Source: Cardiocondyla obscurior
Lineage: Eukaryota > Arthropoda > Insecta > Hymenoptera > Formicidae
Length of the DNA stretch: 64,000 bases
Direction of reading: 5' to 3'
NCBI RefSeq assembly: GCF_019399895.1
Contig: NC_091879.1
Coordinates: 496,001 to 560,000, forward strand
Shown piece after piece: positions 25,372 to 38,313 of this stretch (position 1 is its first letter; every line of letters begins with the position of its first letter). The position numbers and the translations under genes are program-made. The notes beneath the pieces were generated by a model that ran no database searches, was not told where the DNA came from, and was given only the letters and a program-made list of their open reading frames with translations.

Positions 25372-25916
25372 AGTAATTTAATCATTTATCATCGGTATCA
25401 CGGTAATTTAATCATTTATTTAAATATCCGAAAAATGAATACATCAGAAGACAAATCTGTCAATTCTGGGGTTTCGCGGCATCGAACTGTCGTCGAAATC
25501 GTCGAAAAAGTATTAGGAATCATTAGGAATATAGGAGAAGTAAATTGGTGGCACGGCAAGAGCCTGGTTCCCGCTCCTGATTGGCCTATATTGACCAACC
25601 AAAAAACAGAAATTTAAATAAGAATTATTTGGTTGGTCAATCAAATAATTCTTATTTTAAATTTCTATTTTTTGGTTGGTCAATATGGGCCCATCAGAAA
25701 CGGGAACCGGGCTCTCGCCGTGCTACTAACTTACTTCTCCTATGTTCCTAATGCTTCCTGATACTTTTCATACGATTTCGGACGATTCGTCACCGCGCAA
25801 CCTAACTTCAGTGGCCCGGTATTGACGGATTTGTGAGTTGTATTCTTTATTTCTCGGTGATTTAAATGGATAAATGATTAAATTAAGGTAAATAATGTAT
25901 ATTACGGTAAATTACT
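25372..25916. mobile_element. 545-bp fold-back inverted repeat (MITE-like)
   Basis: The two halves are imperfect reverse complements along nearly their whole length. Both ends begin AGTAATTTA (25,372 and the complement at 25,916). Near the middle, ATTGACCAACCAAAAAA, then AAATTTAAATAAGAATTATTT, on the left has its complement on the right, around a short loop (GGTTGGTCAATC). The arms are about 265 bp. An open frame inside the left arm (25,435-25,617) is a by-product. No transposase is present and I could not fix a target-site duplication. A transcript would fold into a long hairpin. Confidence 0.8.
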
Positions 25917-26566
25917 ATGATTACACTATCACAAATATCTCCAAGCGGTAATATCGATTAAATTAATCTTTTTTTATCACGACGCCAGGAAAATGCAGTT
26001 ATTGGCTAGCGGGACTACGCTAAATCAACCAACAACGAGCGCCGCAAAGACCTAGCCTAGCCTTCCCTACCTTCTCCGTCTGCGCTGTCAAGTGACGTGA
26101 CTCTCACGTAAAAGAACTGTTCCTTCTTTAGTCGAGACTCCTACCACGCGTATATATGTGCGTGCAGGTGTTTCGTGTAAAAACAACGATGATATTAACA
26201 GACGGTCGAGAGGCGGCTCGAGCTCAAGCTCCCATGCCATCGGCGCGATCGTTTGACAACCAGATCCAGTGACGACGATCCCATCGCGTACAGTGAATCG
26301 ACTCGCGACAAGATCGTCAGGAGAGGATGCCCAATCTCCCGGGCATCGTTTGCGAGAGATTTGGCGCTTTTGCGAATATCGTGCCTAACGCCGCGTGCGC
26401 GAACACAACGCGGCTTCTTGGCTCCGTCGCATAGCGAAGGATCAGATCGCAACTGCCAGCGGCCGCTCGGCCCTTGGTCCACTCCGGCCTAATTTTAAGC
26501 CTAACGCAAAAAGCCGTGCCGCCTTGTTGACTCTTGCGAATCTAATCGCCGCACGTATCTGCAGAA
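25917..26566 (+). promoter_or_regulatory. Upstream region and 5'UTR of the KIF21 gene
   Basis: The DNA changes from AT-rich at 25,930 to CpG-rich from about 26,020 to the KIF21 start codon, as expected for a CpG-rich promoter and leader. No TATA box at a convincing position was identified. The overlapping open frames here are on both strands and lack family similarity. Confidence 0.4.
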
Positions 26567-29500
26567 ATGGCGGACGATTCGAGCGTACGCGTCGCCGTGC
26601 GGTAAGTAAACGATAAACGTTCGATTTGAATACCGCGACGTTACTCCTAGACTCTTCACGCCGGTTCCACGCCGGTGACACGCCGGTGCCGATCGACGAG
26701 CCTGATGAAAAATAAGCTCGGAAAAAAAGATAGCTTTAAAATCGATATATTAGATCTCGGAAAAGAAAAAAGCAAAGATATCGCGCGAATTCGCATTCAA
26801 TTCCTCGAGTTCGTCGGAAGGAGGCCAAGTGGTATGTGTGAAATACCAGAGCCTTTCCGCGTATGTTTAGCGACCGGATTACGTCCACGCAACGTCTAAC
26901 CGATCCTCGAGCATCTCCTTTTACGACAAGTGCGTGGGTTTAATTGCCGCTCGCTTCGTTCAATATGCATACCGTTCGACTTCCGAGAGCTAAAATATGC
27001 AACTAATGCCACTGTTGAAATATAACTAAAATAATGTAAAAAATACATATGCATTTTTTATGCATTTGCATACAATGAGTGGACTACTAATTAGAGCGTG
27101 TAATTTATTAAACTCGTTGCCTCTCGAATCACCGTTTTTTAGTAGCCTACAAAGAAGAATTATTAAAAGAAAAAGACTCGACGAAATTTAACGTAGGAAA
27201 TAAAATTGCAGCACTAATTTTGGTTATTTGTTACAGAATAAGGCCTCAAGTAGCTCGCGAAGTGATCGACATGTGCAGAATTTGTACTCAGGTGCCTCAT
27301 GGGGAACCGCAAGTGTTTCTTGGGCCTGACAAGGCCTTTACGTACGATTACGTTTTTGATACACCGGTGAATCAGACCATGATTTATGAAACATGTGTGA
27401 GCCGTCTTGTAGAAGGTGCATTGGATGGCTATAACGCGACGGTTTTCGCCTATGGGCAAACCGGCTCGGGTAAAACTTACACTATGGGCACCGGTTTTGA
27501 CGTTGAGGTCGACGAGACTATCGTTGGGATTATTCCAAGAGCTATTAGGCACCTTTTCAATGGTATAACGGATAAACAGGAGCGCGCAAGGGAACGCGCT
27601 CAAATGCCTCCGGAATTCAAGGTTTGTATGATACTAAATTAATTTTTCCGAGGAAATTCGCGCATTATCTAATGATTATCTTTTTAATGACGATGCGTAT
27701 TCTATTGCCAGGTCACAGCACAATTTCTAGAATTATATAACGAAGATTTGAAAGACCTGTTAGAGCCAGGAGGGCCGAGGGGCGGTGCACGTATTCACGA
27801 AGATACAATGGGTAACATACATTTATCTGGCGTAGAACCACGTGTCGTGACTAGCCCCGAACAAGCGTTGGAGTATCTTCGATTGGGCGCGTTATCACGC
27901 ACGACAGGATCCACGCAAATGAATACTCAATCGTCCAGATCGCATGCGATATTTACTCTGTATATCAAACAGCAAAGATGCATCAAAGTTGAAGATCCTG
28001 ACGCGGACGTCGATACGAGTGGTGTCGAATTAACGAATGAATTTGAAACTTTAACCGCAAAATTTCATTTTGTCGATTTGGCCGGTTCCGAGAGATTAAA
28101 AAGAACGGGCGCCACCGGTGACAGAGCAAAGGAAGGCATTTCTATAAATTGTGGATTGGTAAGACTCTTTGCGATTAAAAAAAAAAACGTTAAACAATGA
28201 TGCAGCGTGATATCACATTATATCTTTTTTTTTTTTATAGTTGGCTTTGGGTAATGTTATTTCCGCTCTCGGTGATAAAACGAAGAAAGCCTTGCACGTA
28301 CCATACAGAGACTCAAAATTAACCAGATTACTTCAAGATTCTCTTGGAGGTAAAGTTTATAATAATGTAATAAAAGATAATTTAATTACGTTACACACAA
28401 GTACATAACGTTAAGATTTTACCATATTTTATTACGCCACAGGAAATAGTCAAACTGTTATGATAGCATGTGTGTCACCAAGCGACAGAGATTTTATGGA
28501 AACTCTAAGTACATTAAAATATGCAAATCGAGCGAGAAATATAAAGAATAAAGTTACTATTAATCAAGATAAGAGTTCAAGAACGATCGCTTCGCTGCGA
28601 CGAGAAATTCAACAGCTTCAATTGGAATTGATGGAGTATAGGCAAGGTATGCTTTAAATTTATCGCAATTATTTACTTTAATAGTACACGGAACATTAAT
28701 TATTTTCTTTTTCTTTTTTTTTTCTTTAGGCAAAAGAATCGTCGGAGAAGACGGAGTTAATGATGCTTGGCATGAAAATCAAATGTTGAGTAGCGAATTA
28801 CAAAGTCTTCGTACCCGAGTGAAAGCACTTTCGGAGACGGTTGAGGCATTGACTGCTAAGAATGCTCTTTTATTGGCAGAAAAAGCTGCGGGTCAATGGG
28901 TAGCAGTATCGGGCAAGGGTGATGATCAAGTAACTAAATTGATACAAGGCTATGTTCAGGAAATAGAAGAATTAAGAGCTCGTCTATTAGAAGCTGAAGC
29001 TATGTATCAACAATTAAAAAAAAGACAAATGCAGGTTTGTTGAGTTGCAATATTTAAAGATGTAATATATATCTGCCGACAAATATAATTAATGACTTTT
29101 TAAATTCAGGTTAATGCAGCGAATCCATATGGAGACAGTTCGTTTCATTCCGATTCCGCGTCCGTATTGATTGACGCTAAAAGAGATGTCGAAAAAGAGA
29201 TGGAAACGTTAAGAACTTTGAAAGAACAATACAGTCACAGTGGTAATACTACCAAACCAGTAGATGAAGGAGAAATAGATGAGGCGGAAAATGCACAGGA
29301 TTCTGTAAGCGAGGATGATTCAGACGATGATTCCGATCGAAAGGGTACGTTTGAACGAATAAAAACGAATTTATATAAACTTTCTAAATACTTATTTAGT
29401 CGAAAGTTGTAATTAATTACTTGATAATTATTACGAATTTCCAAAGTGGCTTTTTTTCTTGAAAATTTAATTTTTAATATCTTACATAGTTTTATGTAAC

Positions 29501-32500
29501 ATCTTGTAATAAGATTATTTAATAGAGCTGTAAAGTCGTGGTTCCATTGGTTATTTTTACAGAAGAAGACGAAGAAGAAGCAGCTATGGGTCGTGAATTG
29601 GAAGCTTTAACGTCCGATATCGACGTTAAACAGCGTTTGATACAAGAGCTTGAACTCTCTCAAAGACGCTTACAAACTATGAAGCAACATTACGAAGATA
29701 AATTATCTCAATTGCAAGCTCGTATTAGAGACACTCAAGAAGAAAGGGATAAGGTTTTATTATCTTTACAGCAACAACCTACACCTCCTACTGAAAAAGT
29801 AAAAAAATTGCGCGACGAATATGAGAAAAAGCTCGCTAATATGCAAAAGGAGATGCGTCTTCTACAATCTGCTAAAAAAGAACACGCAAGGTTATTAAAA
29901 AACCAATCTCAAAATGAAAGTAGATTGAGAGGCTTAAGAAACGAGCTGTCGGAAATGAAAAGAGCAAAGGTAAAACTTTTGAATAAAATGCGAGAAGAAG
30001 CTCAACGACATAAAGAAAATGAGTTGAGACGTAATAGAGAAATAGCACAATTACGTAAGGAAAGTCGTAGGCATGCAAATGTAATTAGAACTCTGGAGGC
30101 TGACAAGAGAATGAAGGAAGTTGTTCTCAGACGTAAACAAGAGGAAGTAACGGCACTGCGAAAAAGAGATAAAGGATTGAGTCAGAAAGCTGCCGGTCGC
30201 GCACCAGTCAAATCACTTAATCCTAAAGCATTGAAACAAAGGTGGCAAACGTTTGAAAGAACGATCGCTAAACAAGCATTAGCGAAACAAGCTGCCGCAG
30301 AAACGGAGAGAGAAATGGAAAGACTACTTCAAGAAAGAGAAGAGTTGGGAAGAGATTTGGAAAAGCTTCAGAAACACAGAAATCAAATTACAAGCACGAG
30401 AGGTGATACTGCCGATATCGATGAAGAAATCGATAATGTGGAAAGTAAAATCAGTTATCTGCAGGTAACGTTGGCAATTTAATACGATTTAATTATCGTT
30501 TTTATTTCTGTTACTAGTGTGTAAAATTTTACAGGATAGTATCGCGGAATGCCAACGGGATATGGTTGAGATGGGCGATGGAGAAGCGGAGAGTGAACCC
30601 GGTGTCGAAACGCTCATTTCTACAATTCGAACGGTAGACGAAGCACAGTACTTACTTCAACGAATGCTTGCATTTACTGTGGAACAAAGCTGTATAGCCG
30701 CACAAAAACAGCTTGAAGTACGAGATATGGAATCACGGCTCAATCAAGTTGCGCAAGAAAGTGATGTACAACATCAATTGTTAGAGCATGTCTTACGCGA
30801 TAGAGATCTTTTATCTCTTACAAACAATCAAAATAATGTGTTAGCTTATAGCCCGGCTAGTTCAAGGAGTTCTTCTCCTGACAAGTAAGTCAACCAGCAG
30901 AATTTCACTTTGTCAAAATTACAGATAATTTCTCAAATGCTTAAAATCTTTCAAATTGATAATATTTTTCACGAGTATAGCTTAAACATTTTAATTAAAA
31001 AAATATTTTAATAAATTAAATTAAAATTTAAATTATTTTCCACTTTATAATTATTCTCTGTTTTTTATTATATGCATTTTATTTTTATTTATGTCATTTA
31101 GTAGTGAAAGTTATGGTCAAATTATACTCGGGGAAGATCGACAGCGCAATAGTAAAGTTAGAAAAAGAACAACGCAACCACAAGAACTTCTTTATGGTGT
31201 ACATGCTAACTCGGAAAATTTAAAAGCGGACGATCAAAATCAAAATCATAACCATCCTCTTACCAGGGTCCCTAGTGCACCAGGTAGTCTAAAGTAAGTA
31301 CATATATAGATTGTGTGTTCTCATCAGTGACAAATACATGTTATACATATAATATATTGTTACCTTCGTATGTTTGTTTCAATTTTCATGTACAGAGGAC
31401 TCGTATTAACAAGAAATCAGTATGGTGGTACTGGTGGATCACCGACGTTGAGCCGTCGCGACAACACATCGCCCAGAGCTCTACGGCGTCCGATTCATCC
31501 TGGTGGAGGCTCCATGTGAGTGATTATTCTGCAGCACATTCTTATTCTTATATTCTTTATATATTTTTTTCTTCATATCCTACTCCATGCACTATCTAGA
31601 TAGTTTTTATTTTCTCAGGATAAACTTTATTCTATTAATTTCGTTTGAGACAGGAATCAAGTGCAAGTATTTCGTGCCTAAGAATATAATGATTAATAAT
31701 GAAAATGCGCGCATGTAGTACAGATTAAAATAAGCGTAAGAATGAAATAAAATTAAATGCTGCAGATTTTCCGTGAAAAGAAAAAAGATTTTTAAACAAA
31801 AATTATTATAATATACGTACACATAAATGCACTATTTTACGAGAATTATTATCATTTTATTAATTTCCACGCGTGTAAATAAATATCTCTGAGCTTATCA
31901 GATATTAAGATGAACATTTTCGAGAGCTATATACTGTAAAATAAAATTTAAACTGATATGTGGAAAAATAATATACAAATATAAACATACATTATTAATA
32001 TATGTACACATACACGCATACATATGAAGTATACGATTTAATAGTCGTATCTTACTTCTAAACGGTACCTTTAACTGAAAAAAAAAAAAAAAAAAAAAAA
32101 AAAGAATAAACCTAGATTTATATTTAAATAAGTAAGATATGTATATTAATCGATTTTACACAGTAATATATATACATATGTAGTGTCAATGAATCTGACA
32201 CTATATACTATAGCATTTCTATCTATTTAACTTTAATTAATATTAACATATTAATAATTGCAATAAGAAAAGACATGTTTATATGCCATTTAGATTAATT
32301 TATACAAAATATGTACTTCAATATGTGTAGACGTAAGAATTATATTTTTTGTAATACAGGAAAAAAAAAATAATAATAAAAGACAAAATTTTTAACAAGA
32401 CGCGGAAATAACTATCGAAAGATTCCTCCTTTCGGCTGTTCCTTACTTACATATTTCTAAGTACGAAATTTGCATTTGATAATGGCTGAAGTTAATAATT

Positions 32501-34497
32501 GTGCTTAATTGTGCACTACTCCTATAAGCTGGATTAATATATTTCATTATTATTTCCGCGCATGCATGTGTAATATAATTTTTAAGTCGGCATGATTATT
32601 ACAGCCAAATGCCGGCTAACTAACACGTTAACATGTAACACACCCATTAGGGAGCAGGTAGCGCATATGGATATATCCTCACCTCCTGGATCCCCGACTA
32701 CTTATAGACGATTCAATAGCCGTGAAGAAAATGTATTCTCCAGATTAACTGCGAGCAAGCAGCTAATTGCATCTGAACCACAACCAATGAAAGGAATTAT
32801 CTCGCAGTATCAGGGCAAGGTAGGCAAATTATGGTAACGATATTTTTCTCTTATTTCTGAAATTATGAATTAATTATGATTCTTTTTTTAGGCGCAACCA
32901 CGTGCTATCTTGCAATGTTCTCATATTGCAGAAGGTCACAGCAAAGCTGTTCTTACTATATGCGTGACGTCAGATTTACTTTTCAGTGGTTCGAAAGGTA
33001 TAAGTAGATCAAATGTTACTGAAAAAAATATATCTGATTAAAAATAATACGATCGTAATAACACATGAGTTATTTGATGGATTTTCAGATCGCACTGTGA
33101 AAGTGTGGGACTTAGAGACGGGAATTGAAAGTTTGACTTTGAGTGGACACCCTAATAACGTCGTTGCTGTAAAATATTCCACTGTTCATCAGCTTTTATT
33201 TAGCGTATCCGCTGCATACGTTAAAGTTTGGGATTTAAGAACTGGCAACAACTGCATAAAAACATTATTTTCTTCGGGTCAAACTCAAAGCGGTCCTATC
33301 GCATTGTCAACTCCATCTAGAACTCTTCAAATTCCTATGGGCGAAACAACAATTAACGATTTGGCGCTAAGTTTAGATGAACAAGAGCTCTATACTGCAG
33401 CTAGCGACAAAGTTAGAATATGGGATCTTCGTAAATTGGCATATACCGCTAAATTAACTACACCGCACACAGCGGCCGTTATGTGTTTGGCCGTTGCTGA
33501 GGACGGTAGAGTAATAGCGGGTAGCAAGGATCATTTGATATCTCTGGCCGAGCCTAATATATCCGGAACGTCCGTTAGTTTAGCCCCACCGCATTATGAC
33601 GGAGTTCAATGCTTATCAACGATAAGTTCTACATTATTTTCTGGTACGTCGTATCATTTCCGTTTATATATCGTAGTCACGCTGAAATATTTTAATGTAT
33701 TATTAATTAATTTTCAGGTTCCAGAGATATGTGCATCAAACGGTGGGACTTAAGCAAAATGGAATTAGTTCAATCTTTGAATAATGCTCACAAAGATTGG
33801 ATTTTGGGATTATGTACGATAAATAACGGTTCTATAATGATTTCGGGATGTCGCGGTGGTATATTAAAGGCATGGTCAATTCCTAAAGATCATTTGGGAG
33901 AATGTACGCCTATCGGAGAAGTACGAGCGCACGCATCTGCTATTAATGCTATCGCGACTAATCAGCAGCATATATTTACAGCGAGCAAGTAAGTAAGAGA
34001 ATCCAAACATTTTAATATATTTTATATCAAACTCCATATCGCAAACGATATTCGATAAAGCTAGTTGCAAATCAACTGTTAGCGTATCGGACATATACAG
34101 GGTATCACAAACCTGAAAATTATGGACAAATCGTCGATTTAATTTTTCGACTGTCTTAATTAGAACTATTTTTTTTTTTTTTTTTTTCGGCTTTATCTCA
34201 TATATTTCTTCCAATCCAAAACTATGGTTTTCAATCTCCTAGTGACAATATTTAAAAGATTGTGTTTTATAAAATTCTATATGACTTTTCCTCTTTGATT
34301 TTTAATTTTCTACTCACAGTTTCGGAAGCGATATGTTGTTTGGGATACCCTGGACATGTATTTTGGTTCAGCAATTTGCAATAAGATATCCCGAGTAAAA
34401 TAATGTCTCGGATATTGATTTCAGCTCTGGGGAAGTGAAGCTGTGGCGTATACCCGATTCCTCATTATCTATGTCTATTTCCACAGTTTCCCTTTAA
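26567..34497 (+). CDS. KIF21: Kinesin-like protein KIF21 (kinesin-4 family)
   Basis: Sixteen exons: 26567-26601, 27237-27621, 27712-28158, 28241-28349, 28443-28646, 28730-29034, 29110-29344, 29563-30464, 30535-30884, 31102-31293, 31396-31515, 32651-32819, 32892-32997, 33089-33643, 33718-33988 and 34425-34497, about 1,485 residues in one frame. The motor domain holds the P-loop GQTGSGKT (residues 85-92), switch I NTQSSRSHAIF and switch II DLAGSERLKRTGATG. KYANRARNIKNKV ends the motor. Then come long charged coiled coil (exons 5-9), a serine-rich linker (SPASSRSSSPDK; PSAPGSLK) and C-terminal WD40 repeats (KVWDLETG, KVWDLRTG, IWDLRKL). LSGV and LGALSRTT are KIF21 hallmarks (Drosophila Klp31E). 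Known relatives pause microtubule growth in neurons. The 3' end may be alternative; see 35,151-35,229. The 1.1-kb intron at 31,516-32,650 could hide a further exon, though the phase joins without one. Confidence 0.93.
32078..32103. repeat. Poly(A) run within a KIF21 intron
   Basis: An uninterrupted run of 26 A inside the AT-rich 1.1-kb intron between exons 11 and 12. No retrotransposon body precedes it that I can see, so it is scored as a simple repeat. Confidence 0.8.
34089..34360. mobile_element. Small hAT-like non-autonomous element in the last KIF21 intron
   Basis: Terminal inverted repeats CAGGGTATCACAAAC (34,098-34,112) and, on the opposite strand, CAGGGTATCCCAAAC (34,352-34,338) match at 14 of 15 bases. 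They are flanked by near-identical direct repeats, GGACATATA (34,089-34,097) and GGACATGTA (34,352-34,360), overlapping the right end by one base. That fits an 8-bp target duplication. A CAGGG end with an 8-bp duplication is typical of hAT elements. The interior of about 225 bp contains no transposase and includes a T-run at 34,171. Confidence 0.7.
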
Positions 34498-35150
34498 CTT
34501 TATTTGTCTTTTGCTTCTGTGCACTGTATGTGCGTTTATTTAATATTTTTTTCGATAATTGCATGCCGTTACTTATACCATAGAATTCAAAATAATTTTC
34601 ACACAACCTGACAAAAAGGTTGCATTATTTATTATGCATGTGTAACATTCATTGAATGTTATCATTTTACGCAACGCTATATAAATTATTATAGTAATTT
34701 ATTATATTAATACTTAAAGTAAAGAATAAAAATATACGATTACGATTTTTACACTTACGTGCGTTTATAATTACATTTGCATTATACCTGATCGACGTAG
34801 TGTAATTACGAATACAAAATTTAATGATTAATATTCAAAATCGTATATTGTAATTGGTTTAGAAGCATCAATTTAAATGCACAAAATAATTCGTACGTCC
34901 AACTATTTCACGAGCATTTTCTTGTTATAGACAATATAAAATATGGAATTATTTGCTTATAACTATGAGTAATCGTTCTTTGCTAGTCAATAAATAAAAA
35001 AGATACAAAAGTCAAGTGTAAAATGAAGTGATTTCATGATATTTGCGATAAGTTTATCATAGGGTGTATGAATGTTTAATTCATTATTATTTGCTTCTAT
35101 GTTGTTTACTCCACTTTGGTGCTTTGCATGGTCATCGTGTCAATACGAAG

Positions 35151-35229
35151 TGATGGAACTGTGAAATTGTGGAACTACTGTAAACGAGATGCAAGGACTT
35201 TCCACAGGAGCAACTCACTCAAAAGCTAA
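35151..35229 (+). CDS. KIF21: Alternative terminal exon of KIF21
   Basis: After an AG at 35,149-35,150 an open stretch joins the last internal exon (ending 33,988, phase 2) in frame. It reads N-DGTVKLWNYCKRDARTFHRS and then stops at 35,227 (TAA). The standard terminal exon at 34,425 reads N-SGEVKLWRIPDSS. Both therefore complete the same final WD40 strand (GxVKLW) with the same phase and different tails. Separate AATAAA signals follow each (near 34,724 and 35,422). This looks like a duplicated, mutually exclusive last exon. The acceptor's pyrimidine tract is weak, which limits confidence. Confidence 0.55.
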
Positions 35230-35901
35230 CACATATGTGCCGTATACTACGTGTTATATTTAATTTGCAAACATATAATTTTAATTTAATTTAAATGATA
35301 ATGCACTGTCCGATTATTAGTTTATACTTTTTTAATACGTTACTAATACATTAATTTTTTAAATTACTATTAGAAATATTTTTCTAAAATAGTTTTTTTA
35401 TTGGTTGACTGTTGTAATTTTAATAAATATTAAGATATGTGATACTTATAAAAATTTATAGAACAGTATGTACGTTTGTTGTTCGATTAACAAAATAACG
35501 AATTGTAATATTAACTTTTATGTAGAATAGAAACAATGTGCATTATCATAAAATGCCTAAACGGAAGGCTTGAATGAAATATTTTCGGATAAGAAAAAAA
35601 GATCTATGTTATCTGATATTTATTTTGTTATGAACATAAAGATATGATCGTAATTAGAATAATTATATTTATTCTTAGTATAAACAATAATTGTTGGTTA
35701 ATACTGTACAGTCTGAGGTCTCTGTAGGTTCCAAATACTGGATATTGTCATGGTTGGTTATTAGTCAATTTTCTTCTAAAAATTTTAAAACAGTATTATG
35801 CCTTAATTATATTCATACTTGTCACGAAAAATAAATTAATTGTTAAAAAAAAAGAAAAAAAGAAAGAGAGAAAAGAATAATACATAATAATTTTGTAGCA
35901 T
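35230..35901. other. Convergent 3' region of KIF21 and JMJD6
   Basis: AT-rich untranslated DNA. It holds the probable polyadenylation signal for the longer KIF21 form (near 35,422) and the 3'UTR of JMJD6 on the other strand. No gene is seen. Confidence 0.5.
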
Positions 35902-38313
35902 TTAATATGGATTTGTATATACGTACCTCTTTTTCTTCTTATGTGCGGTAAGCGATTCTTGACCGCTATCATCCTCGCTATCTTCAGATTGACTACTACT
36001 GGTACTGCTAGAGGAACTACTCGAAGAACCGCTCGATGAATCGCTAGCAACACCGGTATCTTCTTTCACGTCTATAGTTTCTGCTAAGTTTGCCAGTTCA
36101 GGTTCTTTCTCGTTTAGTACTTTTAACCATTTTCGTGATAATTTTGGTCTTCCTCGTACCTATTTGCGAGGAAATTATTGTTGTCAGTGGTTATCTATTA
36201 TTAATTTTACGTTGACATTTTTATAATTATAATTTTGTACATTTTGCATTAAGTTCTTACCGTTTTATGCCAAACTACTGGAAAATTGGTACGCGAACAA
36301 AAATTTTGTGTTACCGCTATAGTTTCATCAAGATTCAAAACGATATGCCACCATCCGCCAGGAATAAAGACAGTTTCGCCAGGAGTTTGCAGAATTTCTA
36401 TTGGGCGACAGTCTGTTGGCCACGTAGGTAGTTTTGTGCGTGGGTAGACAATGGAAAACCATGTGATAGCTTCATCTCTCTGTTTACCACCTTCAGCTGC
36501 ACTTACTTTCAGAAGTTCGCGAGGAGTATGCGTAGGAAACAAACACCAGCGTTTATGACCCGAGATTAATGCATTCCATGCACTGGTGCCCAGTGGATCT
36601 ATGTGTATCCCTGTACCTGTTAGAATTTTTCGTTAAAATGCATCTTTATTACAATTTAAGAACAGTACAATAATTTTTTTAATATTTAAAATTATTTTCC
36701 TAAACGAAATCTTGTACGAAATTTTAATTACATTAGAAATTTAGTGACATGAGTGTATGTACATATTGTTGGTGCATTAATCAAATATATTTACCAGATC
36801 TTGCAGGGCCCATAACAAACCAACGATACGGTGGTCTTCGATGTTCTCCGGCATGATGAAAAAGATCATCTCGGAAGTATTTGGGAATTATATAATCTTC
36901 TAACAATTTTTTTCGTCTTGGATGTTCACCAAATGAGCTATCAAAAATGTATAAAGGAGAATCATCTTCATTATTAAACATATATCGAACATAGTATTTC
37001 ATCTTCATTTTTACACTATATCCTTCATTGTCTTCTCCACATTTAAACTTTTGATTTCGATATTTCTTTGCTAATCTCTGAAATCAAATACAAAAATTAA
37101 TATAATTTTATTACTAAATTTGTTTTTACAAAATAAAATTAAGAGCAGAGCCTTTACGTGAGTACATTAATATAATGAAATGTGATCGTTGACGTTAGTT
37201 CGCGAAACGAGGGACGAGAGAAAGAAACGAAAAATCAACATATACTGCAACATGTAAAGGAGTTTGTAAAAATATCTCGTTTTATGTAATTATAAAATTA
37301 ACGGCGTGATCACGTTTCCTAGTTGCGGCTATAAAAACGGAGAATATTACGTCGAATAAATGAGTTCATTAATATAATTAGTTTCCTTGTAATTCTTGAA
37401 TTTCATTAAAAAAATGTATTTTCCTAAATAATTAAATGTGTTTCGTTAATTGCAAATAACAAAATAAACGTGTGCATTGTACATTGCGCCTTGACATCAT
37501 TCTTAACAAATATGTAAAATTTATTTAATTATAAATATATCAAAATTGTGATACAAAATCCAACCTCTATAGTCCATTTGTGTTGGGCTCGCCAGCCATT
37601 TTGAACACCTCGTATTATCACAGGCTTGTAAGGTTTTTCATATTTTTCTACGAATTCTTCCGTAGTTACGATCGATTCGTCGATTCGTTCGGCGTTGTCT
37701 TGAAACTCCCAAAATTTTTGGAAATTTTTAATATAGCCATGTTGGGTCCATGCTGCTTTATCCACGAGCTCTATACAATATGCATTGAAAGCTGATGTTT
37801 AGAATTCTTGATATTAAACCTTTGTTTGTAATAAATTATATTATTTTGTCTAATAAAACTGCATAAAACTCAAATAATTTTTATATGTTTTTACATAAAT
37901 TGCAATCAAGATGCGTGCATCAAATTTAATCTATTATATGTCTAAAGTGGTTTAAGATTATCGGGAAGCCGAATTACATCATCGTTATTCAAGGTCTCGA
38001 AAGAGGAAAAAAGAAACTTAATCGAAAACTCTTGCCAGAAATAATTGCACGTAGACGATGAACACGGATCTTTCTTTTCATTATTTTATCGTATGCGAAG
38101 CTCAAGTATGCATTTAATTCACGTATAATGTGAAATAAATACTTAAAACGATAAATAAAAAGATTAAATATCGAAATACGACTTGTCGTTCATTCATAAC
38201 GTAGATAGGTTATAAATTGTAAGATCCATTTTCTCCTCACCTGGACGAGCCTTCTTTTTCACCTCCTTAATCCTTTTTCTTGCTCGATGATCCAGTTTCC
38301 ACTCTTCCGTCAT
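35902..38313 (-). CDS. JMJD6: JMJD6-type arginine demethylase / lysyl-hydroxylase
   Basis: Five exons, 38313-38241, 37770-37565, 37077-36795, 36616-36261 and 36159-35902, encode 391 residues (human 403). The JmjC core is intact: Fe(II) ligands H192 and D194 (GIHIDPLGT) and H278 (GGWWHIVLNLD), 86 residues apart as in human (H187/H273), plus the 2-oxoglutarate lysine K209 in GHKRWCLF. Upstream blocks KPYKPVIIRG, NQKFKCGEDNEGYSVKMKMK and SPLYIFDSSFGEHP are near-identical to the vertebrate family. The C-terminus after VRGRPKLSRKW is a serine-rich acidic tail followed by HKKKKR, again family-typical. The enzyme is nuclear, hydroxylates lysines of splicing factors and has reported arginine demethylase activity. 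A donor-like GTACGT sits at 35,924, eight codons before the stop, so an alternative 3' end is possible. Confidence 0.95.

Noticed and set aside
25354..25617. 87-codon open frame ending in the fold-back repeat
   Set aside because: Lies within one arm of the inverted repeat and is not preserved in the other arm.
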